Notes: generated from the letters alone by a model not told the origin. Shown: positions 43,542 through 52,983, counted from the first letter of the stretch. The stretch: 64,000 nucleotides of DNA from an uncultured Gammaproteobacteria bacterium (GCA_947259885.1 CAMYNW010000007.1:186001-250000); one strand, 5' to 3'. Program-made: numbers and translations.

Positions 43542-44789
43542 CCAGTCGGTCTCCATTGGGTAGCTGGTCATTAACTCGCAACCATCACTGGTAATCAATA
43601 CCTGCTCTTCCAGCTTGACCCCCTCGCCACTAACCTCTGACCCAATGTAGGACTCTACACACAGAGTCATATTCTGTTCCAGCACTCCGTCATAACCCTT
43701 TTTGTCAAAGTCGTGGATATGCTTGATCGATGGGTATTCATCCGCAAGCCCGACCCCATGAATCAGACTGCTGTAACGTGAGCCAGCGAATTCTTGTGGA
43801 ATTTTCCACGCGCGCTCCGACACTTCGCGGAAGCTCACACCCGCTTTTAATATTGAACAATTGTGCTGGATTTGCTCCCAGGCCAAAGCGTAGATACGTT
43901 TTTGTTCAGCGTTCGGATTGTCACCACAGACCCAACTGCGAGACATATCCGAGCAGTATCCATATGGTCCAATCAAGTCAGTATCGAAACTCACCATATC
44001 TCCCTGTTCAATAGACCGCATTGAGCATTCCCGAAACCATGGATAGGTTCGAGGCCCGGAAGACAGCAGGCGAGTTTCGATCCACTCCCCGCCAAGGGAT
44101 ATATTAGCTTCGTGCAGCTTCGACCACAGCGCGTTTTCTGTAACCCCGGGTTCAAGTGCTGCGCGCATTTTCTCCACCCCAATTTCACATACGTCTATCG
44201 CATGTTGCATTAGCGCCAGCTCTTCAGTGGATTTGATTACGCGCGCGAGCTCCATTACTTCGAGACCATCATGCAGCGTGAGCCCCTGGTCTAATAATCG
44301 ACTCGAGCCCTGGTAAGACAAGCGATCAACAGCCAGACGCATGTTGCCTCCACCATAGGTACGCACCAAATCGGAGATCACTTGACCGAATTCATCCGCT
44401 CGCTCATCGGTACGAGAGCCCGCAGTAAAATAGTAAAAAGACGAGTTCACCCGGTACTCGTCGATAGTAGGAATATCTTCTGCTAAATGTGGATAGTTAC
44501 CGTAATCGAAAAGTATCAACGGCCCTTCAGTAGCAACGAATACGCAGCGGGTTTCATAGTGTGAGCACCACACCTGCATGTTGGTCGCATCACAGGCGTA
44601 CCGGCAATTGACCTGATCGAACAGCAGGATACCTGCATAATCCAGTTTGCGTAGTTGTTCTCGTATCCTTTCGAGACGATATAAACGGACCTTGTTGAGG
44701 TCAACAGGGGCTTCAGTGAATTCCATCGCGCCATGTTGTCTGGCGACTATATTTCCAACAGATATATTCATCACAGGTAACCCATACAA
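43536..44789 (-). CDS. dddP: M24 peptidase-fold protein of DddP (DMSP lyase) type; alternative start 44771
   Basis: YPWFRECSMRSIEQGDMVSFDTDLIGPYGYCSDMSRSW; YSSLIHGVGLADEYPSIKH; LCVESYIG; VKLEEQVLIT. Confidence 0.7.
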   Translation of the reverse strand: MYGLPVMNISVGNIVARQHGAMEFTEAPVDLNKVRLYRLERIREQLRKLDYAGILLFDQVNCRYACDATNMQVWCSHYETRCVFVATEGPLILFDYGNYPHLAEDIPTIDEYRVNSSFYYFTAGSRTDERADEFGQVISDLVRTYGGGNMRLAVDRLSYQGSSRLLDQGLTLHDGLEVMELARVIKSTEELALMQHAIDVCEIGVEKMRAALEPGVTENALWSKLHEANISLGGEWIETRLLSSGPRTYPWFRECSMRSIEQGDMVSFDTDLIGPYGYCSDMSRSWVCGDNPNAEQKRIYALAWEQIQHNCSILKAGVSFREVSERAWKIPQEFAGSRYSSLIHGVGLADEYPSIKHIHDFDKKGYDGVLEQNMTLCVESYIGSEVSGEGVKLEEQVLITSDGCELMTSYPMETDWL

Positions 44790-44897
44790 TGAGGTTTAAT
44801 AAATGGATGGGCAGAGTGTAGCCAAATAAGTGCTGCACTTACACTGTCAATCTGCACCAAATCACTTTGCTTGTGGTCAAGTGACCTAATGGTTAAC

Positions 44898-45737
44898 ATG
44901 ACGTCAATGATTGATTTACATACGCATTCTACCGTCTCGGATGGCAGCTACACACCAACTGAGCTAGTGGTCCATTCTTCAATCAATGGCATCCGTCATC
45001 TTGCCCTCACTGACCATGACACTGTGGATGGGTTGGACGAAGCGAATATCGCCAGTAAAGAGCACGGTATTTCCCTGATCCCGGGAATTGAACTGTCAGC
45101 ACAGTGGCAAAATAGAACGCTGCATATCGTCGGGCTTTCGATTGATCCCACCGACCCATCGTTTCAAACCACTATTTCAGAAGCAAAAAGGACCAGAGCC
45201 GATCGAGCACGCTTGATTGGAGCCAGGTTGGAGAAAGCGGGGGTTAAATACGCTTATCGATTAACACGCGAACTAGCCGGCACCGATTTGCTAGGCCGAC
45301 TCCACTTCGCCAAGATGCTGGTGGAGCAGGGATACGCTAAAGATTTCAAGCAGGTTTTCAAGCGATATATGGTGCGCGGCAAACCGGGATATGCCTCGGC
45401 CGAATGGATCGATACTGAAGCAGCGATAAAGGTCATTCATCAAGCAGGAGGTGTCGCGGTAATGGCTCATCCAGCCAGATACTCCCTCTCAATGGGGCAG
45501 CTGCGAAAAGCTCTTCGAGATTTTAAATACTTCGGTGGAGATGCAATGGAGGTCGTTTCCGGCAACTCCCATCCACAGGAAATCGCCAGCATGTCCAGGC
45601 TGGCGGACGATTACAGTCTGTCGGCATCTGTAGGATCTGATTTTCATGGCCCGGAAAAACCATGGGTAAAGCTTGGCCGTCTTCAAACACTTCCGATCAA
45701 TATCAGTACTGTTTGGACGGTCCATGATTTGTGGTGA
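44898..45737 (+). CDS. PHP-domain phosphoesterase (RNase AM / TrpH-like)
   Basis: MIDLHTHSTVSDGSYTPTELV; LTDHDTVDGLDEA; GSDFHGPEKPWVKLGR. Confidence 0.9.
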   Translation: MTSMIDLHTHSTVSDGSYTPTELVVHSSINGIRHLALTDHDTVDGLDEANIASKEHGISLIPGIELSAQWQNRTLHIVGLSIDPTDPSFQTTISEAKRTRADRARLIGARLEKAGVKYAYRLTRELAGTDLLGRLHFAKMLVEQGYAKDFKQVFKRYMVRGKPGYASAEWIDTEAAIKVIHQAGGVAVMAHPARYSLSMGQLRKALRDFKYFGGDAMEVVSGNSHPQEIASMSRLADDYSLSASVGSDFHGPEKPWVKLGRLQTLPINISTVWTVHDLW

Positions 45738-45749
45738 GTATTGAATTAT

Positions 45750-46604
45750 TTATGACGTAGTTCCGAAATAGCGTATTACGATTACTCCGAAAGCAACAAT
45801 TGTGGCTGCCAAAATTCTCTGCCTACCGAAAGGTTCTTTTAGAAAAACTGCGCCGATAATAGCGGCAAATATTACGCTGGTCTCTCGCAACGACGACACT
45901 AATGCCATGGCACCAAGCGTCATCGCATAGATGACCAGACCATAGGCTGCAGAAGAAGCTACTCCGCCGATAACCACTTTACCGGGTCTACTCTTAATAT
46001 ATTCAAACCATTCGGCTCTTTGGGTCAATATTAACCACATTCCTATTGGGAATGACTCGAAAATAAACAACCAAAGTATGTAACTAAGACTGTTCTGCAC
46101 TGTCCGAGCACCGGAACCGTCGACTATCGTGTATACGGCAATCAATAACGAGGTAAGTAATCCCCACTTTACAGCCGCGACCGACGGCCGCGCCTTATGA
46201 TCACCAAACAGCGCCAGCGCGATCAGCCCGGTACTGACCAACGCAACCCCGAGAAACGCCGAACCGGCCAGTCGCTCACCAGCAAATACGGCTGCGCCAA
46301 TTGCCACTAATACGGGAGCTAATCCTCGGAACAGCGGATATACCAAGGATAAATCGCCGCTACGATAGGACATCGCCAGGGTAAAATAGTAAGCATTGTG
46401 GATGACTACCGAGGCGATGATGTACAGCCAGCTTTCAACCCCTGGAAAAGGCACTAACCAAACCAGCGGCACACAGACCACAGTCCCAACAAGCTGATAT
46501 GAAGCAATACTGAACGCCGGCGAACCTCCAGATTTCACCATAGCATTCCAACTTGCATGCAGCAGCGCTGCAGTTAACACGAGTAAAATCAGTGTAGGAG
46601 ACAT
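45750..46604 (-). CDS. EamA/DMT-superfamily transporter
   Basis: About ten TM segments, EamA-type repeats. Confidence 0.85.
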   Translation of the reverse strand: MSPTLILLVLTAALLHASWNAMVKSGGSPAFSIASYQLVGTVVCVPLVWLVPFPGVESWLYIIASVVIHNAYYFTLAMSYRSGDLSLVYPLFRGLAPVLVAIGAAVFAGERLAGSAFLGVALVSTGLIALALFGDHKARPSVAAVKWGLLTSLLIAVYTIVDGSGARTVQNSLSYILWLFIFESFPIGMWLILTQRAEWFEYIKSRPGKVVIGGVASSAAYGLVIYAMTLGAMALVSSLRETSVIFAAIIGAVFLKEPFGRQRILAATIVAFGVIVIRYFGTTS

Positions 46605-46644
46605 ATTTTGCTCCTACTTGATTTCAACCAGAGTAGCGGAAATG

Positions 46645-47598
46645 CTAGTCAGCATATCGATCCGTTGCGTTGACCAGGCGGTCTGCAATTCCCGGCTCGT
46701 CAAAGGCATGCCCGGCATCAGGCACAACCTGGAACAACGCGTGCGGCATCATTTGATGCAGATCCCAGGCGGTCATAATTGGAGTGCAGACATCATAACG
46801 ACCCTGGATAATCGTAGTAGGAATATTTCGAATACGATTCACATTGTCCAACAGCCAGCCATCTGAATCGAAAAATCCTTTGTGAAAAAAGTAATGGGTT
46901 TCGATACGGGCGAAAGCGATGGAAAACTCGTCACCAGCATAGCTTTCAATCTGAGCAGGTCGCTGCAGTAAATTGATGGTGCTGCCCTCCCACACGCTCC
47001 AAGCTCGTGCTAACACAGCTTGTAATTTGGGTTGATTCGATGTGAGTCTCCGATAGTAAGCGGCAATCATATCTCCGCGCTCAGACTCAGGTATGGGTGC
47101 CACAAACTTCTCCCATTCATCAGGAAAGATGACCCCTGCACTGCCCTGGTAATACCAATCCAATTCCTTTTTCCGCAGGGTAAAAATTCCCCGCAATACT
47201 AGCGCCGTGATTCTACTAGGATGGGACTCTGCATAAGCCATAGATAATGTGCTGCCCCAGGAGCCTCCGCAAACCAGCCAACGATCTATATCCAGGTGTT
47301 CTCTTAATCGCTCCATATCCGCCACTAGATCCCAGGTGGTGTTATTGTCAATACACGCATGTGGGGTACTTCGACCACACCCGCGCTGATCAAACAGAAT
47401 AATTCGATATTTTTCTGGATCGAACACCCGTCGTTGTCCCGGATTAGAACCGCTTCCGGGGCCTCCATGAAGGTAAATCCCAGGTTTACCATTCGGATTA
47501 CCACTTTCTTCAAAGTAAATTTGATGACCATCCCCGACGGGAAGCATTCCAGTTCGATAGGGCTCGAGCGGTGGGTACAACTCTCTGTAAGCTGACAT
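46645..47598 (-). CDS. pip: Proline iminopeptidase
   Basis: GKPGIYLHGGPGSGSNPGQRRVFDPEKYRIILFDQRGCGRSTPHA; GGSWGSTLSMAYAESHPSRI. Confidence 0.95.
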   Translation of the reverse strand: MSAYRELYPPLEPYRTGMLPVGDGHQIYFEESGNPNGKPGIYLHGGPGSGSNPGQRRVFDPEKYRIILFDQRGCGRSTPHACIDNNTTWDLVADMERLREHLDIDRWLVCGGSWGSTLSMAYAESHPSRITALVLRGIFTLRKKELDWYYQGSAGVIFPDEWEKFVAPIPESERGDMIAAYYRRLTSNQPKLQAVLARAWSVWEGSTINLLQRPAQIESYAGDEFSIAFARIETHYFFHKGFFDSDGWLLDNVNRIRNIPTTIIQGRYDVCTPIMTAWDLHQMMPHALFQVVPDAGHAFDEPGIADRLVNATDRYAD

Positions 47599-47755
47599 TT
47601 TTTGATTTGATTCTGATCGAGGATGACTTACATTAGCAGCTTAACTCAACCTGCTCCACTTCGTTGCAAGCTGGTTTTGTTCAACTAATTTCCAGCTTAA
47701 TCGTACACCAGTTTCCACATAGGCCGCAGATGATCTGGTTCGGCCAGAATGAACT

Positions 47756-48547
47756 ATGACTGATACCCCGGATGAATTTATTGATGGGCTCGATACGCAG
47801 CATTACGCATCGATCCCGTTTCCAACAACACGGACTGAAATTGAAGCAGTAGCAACTGCATTTCTAGAATTTCTTTCCTTACCTGATTCAATAAAACGCC
47901 AACTACACTTTCCCGCTCGCAGCTATCGTGCAAGCGCAGATGGTTATACTGACAAAGTTAACATTGATCATAAAGATCCTAAACAGTTCTTTCACTGGAG
48001 TCCGATGCTAGTGAAAAAGCAGGTGTGCAAAGAATTACGCGAAGTCTATCCAAAAGTTGATGCCTTCTTTAATGCATCTGAGAGCCTTTATCGGGAGGTG
48101 GAGGAGGTTCTATGGCAGATCTACAGCCGGCATCTTCCATCTTACCGGAATCACGTTTTCAAAGGCGGTCACTTGGTCGACGGCATCCTTCGCTTTTTGT
48201 GCTACACACCACGCAAAGAACACAGTTTCTGTGCTCAGGCCCACTTCGACAAAGGATTCAGCACCCTCGCTATCGCCGACAGCGCGCCAGGATTGCGCAT
48301 CGGATGCTGCAACCAACATCCTCTTACACCCGTAATATATCGCGAAGGCACTGCGATTTTTATGCCTGCATGGATGTTATTTCAGGCCTCTGAAGGAAAG
48401 ATCAAACCCGCATGGCATGATGTGCTCCATTCCCCTGAAGAACAGGACATAAGCAGTCTGTGTGCCCGCTGGTCCATTGTATTTTTTGTTAACAGCCCCG
48501 GCACTGACTTTAGTTCCTGGGAAAAATTACACACCCCCTTACACTAG
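47756..48547 (+). CDS. 2OG-Fe(II) oxygenase superfamily protein (isopenicillin N synthase-like)
   Basis: QAHFDKGFSTLAIADSAPGLRI (HxD), AWHDVLH (distal His), ARWSIVFFVN (RxS). Confidence 0.72.
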   Translation: MTDTPDEFIDGLDTQHYASIPFPTTRTEIEAVATAFLEFLSLPDSIKRQLHFPARSYRASADGYTDKVNIDHKDPKQFFHWSPMLVKKQVCKELREVYPKVDAFFNASESLYREVEEVLWQIYSRHLPSYRNHVFKGGHLVDGILRFLCYTPRKEHSFCAQAHFDKGFSTLAIADSAPGLRIGCCNQHPLTPVIYREGTAIFMPAWMLFQASEGKIKPAWHDVLHSPEEQDISSLCARWSIVFFVNSPGTDFSSWEKLHTPLH

Positions 48548-48624
48548 GGAACCTCTAATCAAAACATGAACGATCATTTTAAATCTCAACATGATTCGTC
48601 CAGTTTTAATCAGAGGCTCCCTAG
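48544..48624 (-). mobile_element. MITE-like element, copy 1 (73-bp body 48548-48620, TSD CTAG on both sides)
   Basis: Imperfect TIRs GGAACCTCTAATCAAAAC / GGAGCCTCTGATTAAAAC; TSD CTAG at 48544-48547 and 48621-48624; homologous to copy 2 in opposite orientation. Confidence 0.85.
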
Positions 48625-48785
48625 ATTGAATATGACCCTGATCCTGTGGAAAATGGTCTGCATCAAGACTGAGAGCTGTGACCACTAATACGCTTATTTT
48701 TTATCCTGGAACACACCATGATTTATGACAATTCCAGGAGACCAACGTGGCACCAGAATATTTACAGTGAGTTTCTATTCACACC

Positions 48786-49547
48786 TCACGTTTTGACTCT
48801 GTAACCAGTGCTAAATATTTTGAACACCAACAGAATGCAGATACCGAGGAACACTGAAATCATGAACAGGCTGGTGAGCATACTGACATCCGCGATTTCA
48901 TAGAAACTCCAGCGAAATCCGCTGACCAGATACATTACCGGATTCAACAATGTAATTTTTTGCCACAATGGAGGCAACATATCCACCGAATAAAAACTGC
49001 CTCCAAGAAAGACCAGTGGCGTCACCACGAGCAGCGGGATGATCTGTAGTTTTTCGAAATTATCGGCCCAAATTCCAATAACGAATCCAAATAAGCTAAA
49101 GGTAACTGACGTGAGTATCAGAAAAATAAACATCCAGATTGGATGAGCAATATTCAGCGGCACAAAAATCCCTGCAGTAGCGAGTATGATCAGACCAACA
49201 AAAATAGACTTCGTGGCCGCCGCACCGACATAGCCAATTACAATTTCAAAGTATGATATAGGCGCCGATAAAATCTCGTATATGGTGCCGGTAAATTTCG
49301 GAAAGTAGATACCAAATGATGCATTTGAAACGCTCTGCGTCATTAGAGATAGCATGATCAGGCCCGGAACGATAAAGGAGCCATAACTGACGCCCTCGAC
49401 CTCATTGATTCTCGAACCAATTGCAGAGCCGAAGACAACAAAGTAGAGCGAAGTTGAAATTACAGGTGATACCACACTCTGGAACATAGTTCGCCAAGCT
49501 CGAGCCATCTCAAACATGTATATCGCACGTACTCCATGCAAATTCAT
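48786..49547 (-). CDS. ABC-2 type transporter permease (YadH-like)
   Basis: Six-TM ABC-2 permease; [34 protein letters not shown]. Confidence 0.9.
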   Translation of the reverse strand: MNLHGVRAIYMFEMARAWRTMFQSVVSPVISTSLYFVVFGSAIGSRINEVEGVSYGSFIVPGLIMLSLMTQSVSNASFGIYFPKFTGTIYEILSAPISYFEIVIGYVGAAATKSIFVGLIILATAGIFVPLNIAHPIWMFIFLILTSVTFSLFGFVIGIWADNFEKLQIIPLLVVTPLVFLGGSFYSVDMLPPLWQKITLLNPVMYLVSGFRWSFYEIADVSMLTSLFMISVFLGICILLVFKIFSTGYRVKT

Positions 49548-50470
49548 GATTGCTCCTTAACCAGATTGACGAATATATCCTCCAAAGAACTTTGTTCTGT
49601 CTGGAGGTCTTTGAATTTTATACCGGCACGATTCAACTCACCAAGTAGAGCAGTTATTCCAGTTCGATCCTTGCGTGTATCATAGGTATAGACCAATTGC
49701 CGGCCCTCTTCCACTAATTCGAGATCGTAGCTGGCTAACTCTTGGGGCACTGAATCCAGCGCTTGGTGCAGATCAAGGAACATTTTCTTGGTACCCATTT
49801 TACGCATCAGTTCTTTTTTTTGTTCCACTACTACGATTTGCCCTTTATTGATCACACCAACACGGTCCGCAATTTCTTCAGCTTCTTCGATATAGTGTGT
49901 CGTCAATATTATGGTAACGCCCGATTCTCTAAGACGATGCACCACCTGCCACATGTCTTTACGTAGTGACACATCCACTCCTGCAGTGGGTTCATCCAGA
50001 AACAGTATTCTGGGTTCATGAGAAAGCGCTTTAGCAATCATCACCCGGCGTTTCATTCCACCGGAAAGCTGCATAATTCGATTGTCTTTTTTATCCCACA
50101 GTGACAAATCTTTCAGGATCTTCTCGATATGCGCCGGTTTAGGAGCCCTACCAAACAAACCTCTGCTGAAAGAAACAGTATTCCAGACTGTCTCAAATGC
50201 ATCCGTGGTCAGCTCTTGGGGCACCAATCCAATAAGACGGCGCGTATCTCTGTAATCTTTGATGATGCTCTTACCGTCCACCGTGATTGATCCCTCACCC
50301 GGATTTACGATGCCGCAAATAATACTGATCAGGGTTGTTTTCCCCGCGCCATTAGGGCCCAGTAGCGCTAAAATTTCTCCATCCATAATCTCAAGATTGA
50401 TATCCTTGAGGGCAGTGAAGCCTCCTTCATAGGTCTTGGACAGGTTTGTTACTTTGATTAGTGCCGGCAT
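49544..50470 (-). CDS. ABC transporter ATP-binding protein (YadG-like)
   Basis: [44 protein letters not shown]. Confidence 0.92.
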   Translation of the reverse strand: MPALIKVTNLSKTYEGGFTALKDINLEIMDGEILALLGPNGAGKTTLISIICGIVNPGEGSITVDGKSIIKDYRDTRRLIGLVPQELTTDAFETVWNTVSFSRGLFGRAPKPAHIEKILKDLSLWDKKDNRIMQLSGGMKRRVMIAKALSHEPRILFLDEPTAGVDVSLRKDMWQVVHRLRESGVTIILTTHYIEEAEEIADRVGVINKGQIVVVEQKKELMRKMGTKKMFLDLHQALDSVPQELASYDLELVEEGRQLVYTYDTRKDRTGITALLGELNRAGIKFKDLQTEQSSLEDIFVNLVKEQS

Positions 50471-50646
50471 TATTTGAGGTTTGAGGCCATGATCGCCAGT
50501 GAGCGAGCAGCGAAACTTGGAGCCGGAGTATAACTGCTAAGCCAAAAAATTCGATCTTTTAGCATTTAAAAGCCGTCGATAGCTTCACACCGATACCGCT
50601 GCATTCTAGAATGACACGAAACCAATAACCCCTAAAGAGGTAAAAC

Positions 50647-51375
50647 ATGAATTTGACCAGTAAAAATATCAACTACCAATCGGGCGCTACCTCACATTCA
50701 GGTTATCTGGCCTGGGACCAAGATATCACGGATGCACGCCCAGGCATTATTGTGATCCACGAATGGTGGGGGCTAAATGAATACATTAAACATCGGGCTG
50801 ATATGTTGGCCGAACAAGGATACTGCGCCTTCGCGATTGATATGTACGGCGATGGCATTACTGCGGAAAACCCAGAGTCTGCTGGAGACCTGATGAACGG
50901 CGTGCTGGAAGATATGGAAACCGGCACTTCCCGATTAAGGTCAGCTTATCAAACACTCCAAGCTCAATCTCAGGTCGATTCTGATCGGATAGCGGCAATC
51001 GGATACTGCTTTGGGGGTGCTATGGCTTTACACATGGCGCGAATTGGAATTCCACTGCATGCGGTTGTCAGCTTTCATGGTGCACTAGGCTCTTTCCACA
51101 GACCAGCCGCGGGAGAAGTTACGGCTAACATTCTGGTCTGCCACGGCGGGGATGATGCGATGGTATCAAAGGAAGATGTGGAGGCCTTCCGTGAGGAAAT
51201 GGATGCGGCCGAAGCAGAGTATGAAGTGATTATTTACCCGGGCGCAGGTCACGGTTTCAGTAGTATCGAAGCAGATAAAAATGGTGCCAAGTACGGTATA
51301 CCGGTGGGATACAATGCCGACGCGGATAGCGCCTCGTGGGAAGCCATGCTGAAACTATTTAGCAAGGTGTTCTAA
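50647..51375 (+). CDS. Dienelactone hydrolase family protein
   Basis: IVIHEWWGLNEYIKHRADMLAEQGYCAFAIDMYG; IGYCFGGAMAL (Cys nucleophile); GAGHGF. Confidence 0.92.
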   Translation: MNLTSKNINYQSGATSHSGYLAWDQDITDARPGIIVIHEWWGLNEYIKHRADMLAEQGYCAFAIDMYGDGITAENPESAGDLMNGVLEDMETGTSRLRSAYQTLQAQSQVDSDRIAAIGYCFGGAMALHMARIGIPLHAVVSFHGALGSFHRPAAGEVTANILVCHGGDDAMVSKEDVEAFREEMDAAEAEYEVIIYPGAGHGFSSIEADKNGAKYGIPVGYNADADSASWEAMLKLFSKVF

Positions 51376-51675
51376 TGCCTTCCGAGCACCGGTTTTAGTA
51401 CCAAAGCTCTGATATAAACTGGCTGGCCCTATTAACGCTGTTGCTCGGCTGAATGAATCTGCCAGACTCATTGCAAATACTCCACCATATCGGGCATATC
51501 AATCTGGACCCATTAGCTAGTCAATGTATAAAGATACGTTGACTTATATTTGACACTTGCAACATTTAGTTCAAATGTATGTTTCGACTGCTTTGACTGA
51601 CCACATATGTCGATGATTACCATAGCTGTCGGTTAATCATAAGAAAAAAATATGTGACTTAATTACCCAAACAAA

Positions 51676-51691
51676 TGTGACCCACTTCACA
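51676..51691. promoter_or_regulatory. CRP-like binding site
   Basis: TGTGA CCCACT TCACA, exact match to the TGTGA-N6-TCACA consensus; candidate -10 TATAGT at 51713-51718 places its centre near -41.5. Confidence 0.7.
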
Positions 51692-51724
51692 GTTTTTATC
51701 GTGGACGTCGAATATAGTAATGAT

Positions 51725-51793
51725 CATGAAATGAGTACTGCATTTCCTCAACCGCTTAGCGGACATTATGGCGGCAATTTGCCGCCATTTTTA
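51725..51793 (+). ncRNA. Candidate small RNA (or short leader) from the CRP-like promoter to an intrinsic terminator
   Basis: TSS inferred 7 nt after TATAGT; hairpin CCGCTTAGCGG, then terminator; exposed UUUCCUC stretch. Confidence 0.45.
51768..51792 (+). terminator. Intrinsic terminator
   Basis: ATGGCGGCAA-T-TTGCCGCCAT followed by a T-run. Confidence 0.75.
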
Positions 51794-51981
51794 TGACCAG
51801 GATGGTCGGTATGGCGCGGGCGCAGGGATGCGCAGGAGCGGCGAATGACCAGGATGGTCGGTATGGCGCGGGCGCAGGGATGCGCAGGAGCAGGGATGCG
51901 CAGGAGCGGTGAATGACCAGGATGGTCGGTATGGCGCGGGCGCAGGGATGCGCAGGAACGATGAATGATCAGGATGGTTCG
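51793..51981 (+). repeat. 52-bp tandem repeat array (3 copies plus a partial; copy 2 has an extra 16-bp duplication) of GGA-loop hairpins
   Basis: Units ATGACCAGGATGGTCGGTATGGCGCGGGCGCAGGGATGCGCAGGAGCGGCGA begin at 51793, 51845, 51913, 51965 (partial). Duplication CAGGGATGCGCAGGAG at 51875-51890 and 51891-51906. Confidence 0.95.
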
Positions 51982-52118
51982 TGCGGGGCGAAAATGGCTT
52001 CATTCAGTCAAATTTCAGGTCAAATTCAGAACCGAGGCCTAGAATGATCCCAACTTTAACGGTGCTGTGGCCGGATTCATTAGTCGAGCCAGATGTGCCA
52101 GCAGATGAGGATCTACCC

Positions 52119-52835
52119 ATGAATCAAGCAATAAAACTAAAGCGTGTAGCGGTTGCAGTATCGCTGATTTCAGGCGTTTTTACAGCGCCTATCGCGACGG
52201 CAGAACGGGACGCAAATGTGCCTAATGGCCCCTACCATTCCTACAAACATAATCAACATTACAACAATCAGGAGAGGTGCACCCCATATCGGCTTTCAGC
52301 CTATGGTGGGGAGGCGGGATTTCGTCTGATGAACAATGTAAAAATCTTTAAGCGCACGGCCCACGGAAGCGTTGCTGGTCGAATTTGTTCTGGCGGCAGA
52401 GTCACCGTTGAACTCTCAAAAACGAATCCAAACACTCACGTAGCGCTGCAAGTGAATGGACGAGAGTATGTTTTTGGTCAAGGCGACCGTGGAGAAAGAT
52501 TGACAAATCACTGGTTTCGACGCTACATCCAGATAGATCTTGCCTCTGAACCTCGTCACAATTACAGCCAAAAAAATGATCGTCATGATCCGCGGGGCTA
52601 TGACAATCATTACCGTGAACCGGAGTATTCGGACGACCATGATAATGAATTCGCACAACATGATAATCGCCATAGACAGAATCAGCGCCCTTTAAATCAC
52701 AATTATTATGACGGTCACAAGAGTCGTCGTAATCACACATTGCCGCACCTGAGACTCGGGTCTAAAAAGCACCATAAAGCCCACCGCAAGGGCATTGCTC
52801 ATAGTCACCAAAAAGAGTTCTACGCGTATCACTAA
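52119..52835 (+). CDS. Secreted His-rich protein of unknown function (signal peptide; ORF extends upstream to 51981)
   Basis: Signal peptide MNQAIKLKRVAVAVSLISGVFTAPIATA; C-terminal 92 residues contain 16 His. Confidence 0.7.
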   Translation: MNQAIKLKRVAVAVSLISGVFTAPIATAERDANVPNGPYHSYKHNQHYNNQERCTPYRLSAYGGEAGFRLMNNVKIFKRTAHGSVAGRICSGGRVTVELSKTNPNTHVALQVNGREYVFGQGDRGERLTNHWFRRYIQIDLASEPRHNYSQKNDRHDPRGYDNHYREPEYSDDHDNEFAQHDNRHRQNQRPLNHNYYDGHKSRRNHTLPHLRLGSKKHHKAHRKGIAHSHQKEFYAYH

Positions 52836-52983
52836 TTTAAAGCCGTTGCTAACACTGGTCTATTTGGGTCAGGGACACACTGTGTATTCCAGGTCAAAAC
52901 AGTTTAAACTCGCGCGCCCGGTCCAGCGGCTTTAATACTTTAAAGTTGCTGCAGTTCAGCCCAAAACACTTAATTTTATACGC

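Noticed and set aside
51597-51630. Inverted repeat ATGATTACC...GGTTAATCAT upstream of the CRP-like site
   Set aside because: Imperfect with a short stem; could be an operator, but not distinctive enough to call.
51731-51796. Small ORF MSTAFPQPLSGHYGGNLPPFL* inside the candidate sRNA
   Set aside because: No convincing Shine-Dalgarno, and its codons are dominated by the terminator hairpin; a dual-function RNA is possible but unsupported.
51793-51981. CRISPR array
   Set aside because: Repeats are directly contiguous, with no unique spacers of uniform length; the only length change is a 16-bp duplication.
51791-52003. Minus-strand 70-aa ORF (MKPFSPRTNHPDH...)
   Set aside because: It is the antisense of the 52-bp repeat array; the period is not a multiple of 3, so the peptide is not a stable repeat, and there is no recognisable domain.
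51981-52118. N-terminal extension of the His-rich protein ORF
   Set aside because: The upstream part precedes a clear signal peptide starting at 52119 and overlaps the end of the repeat array.
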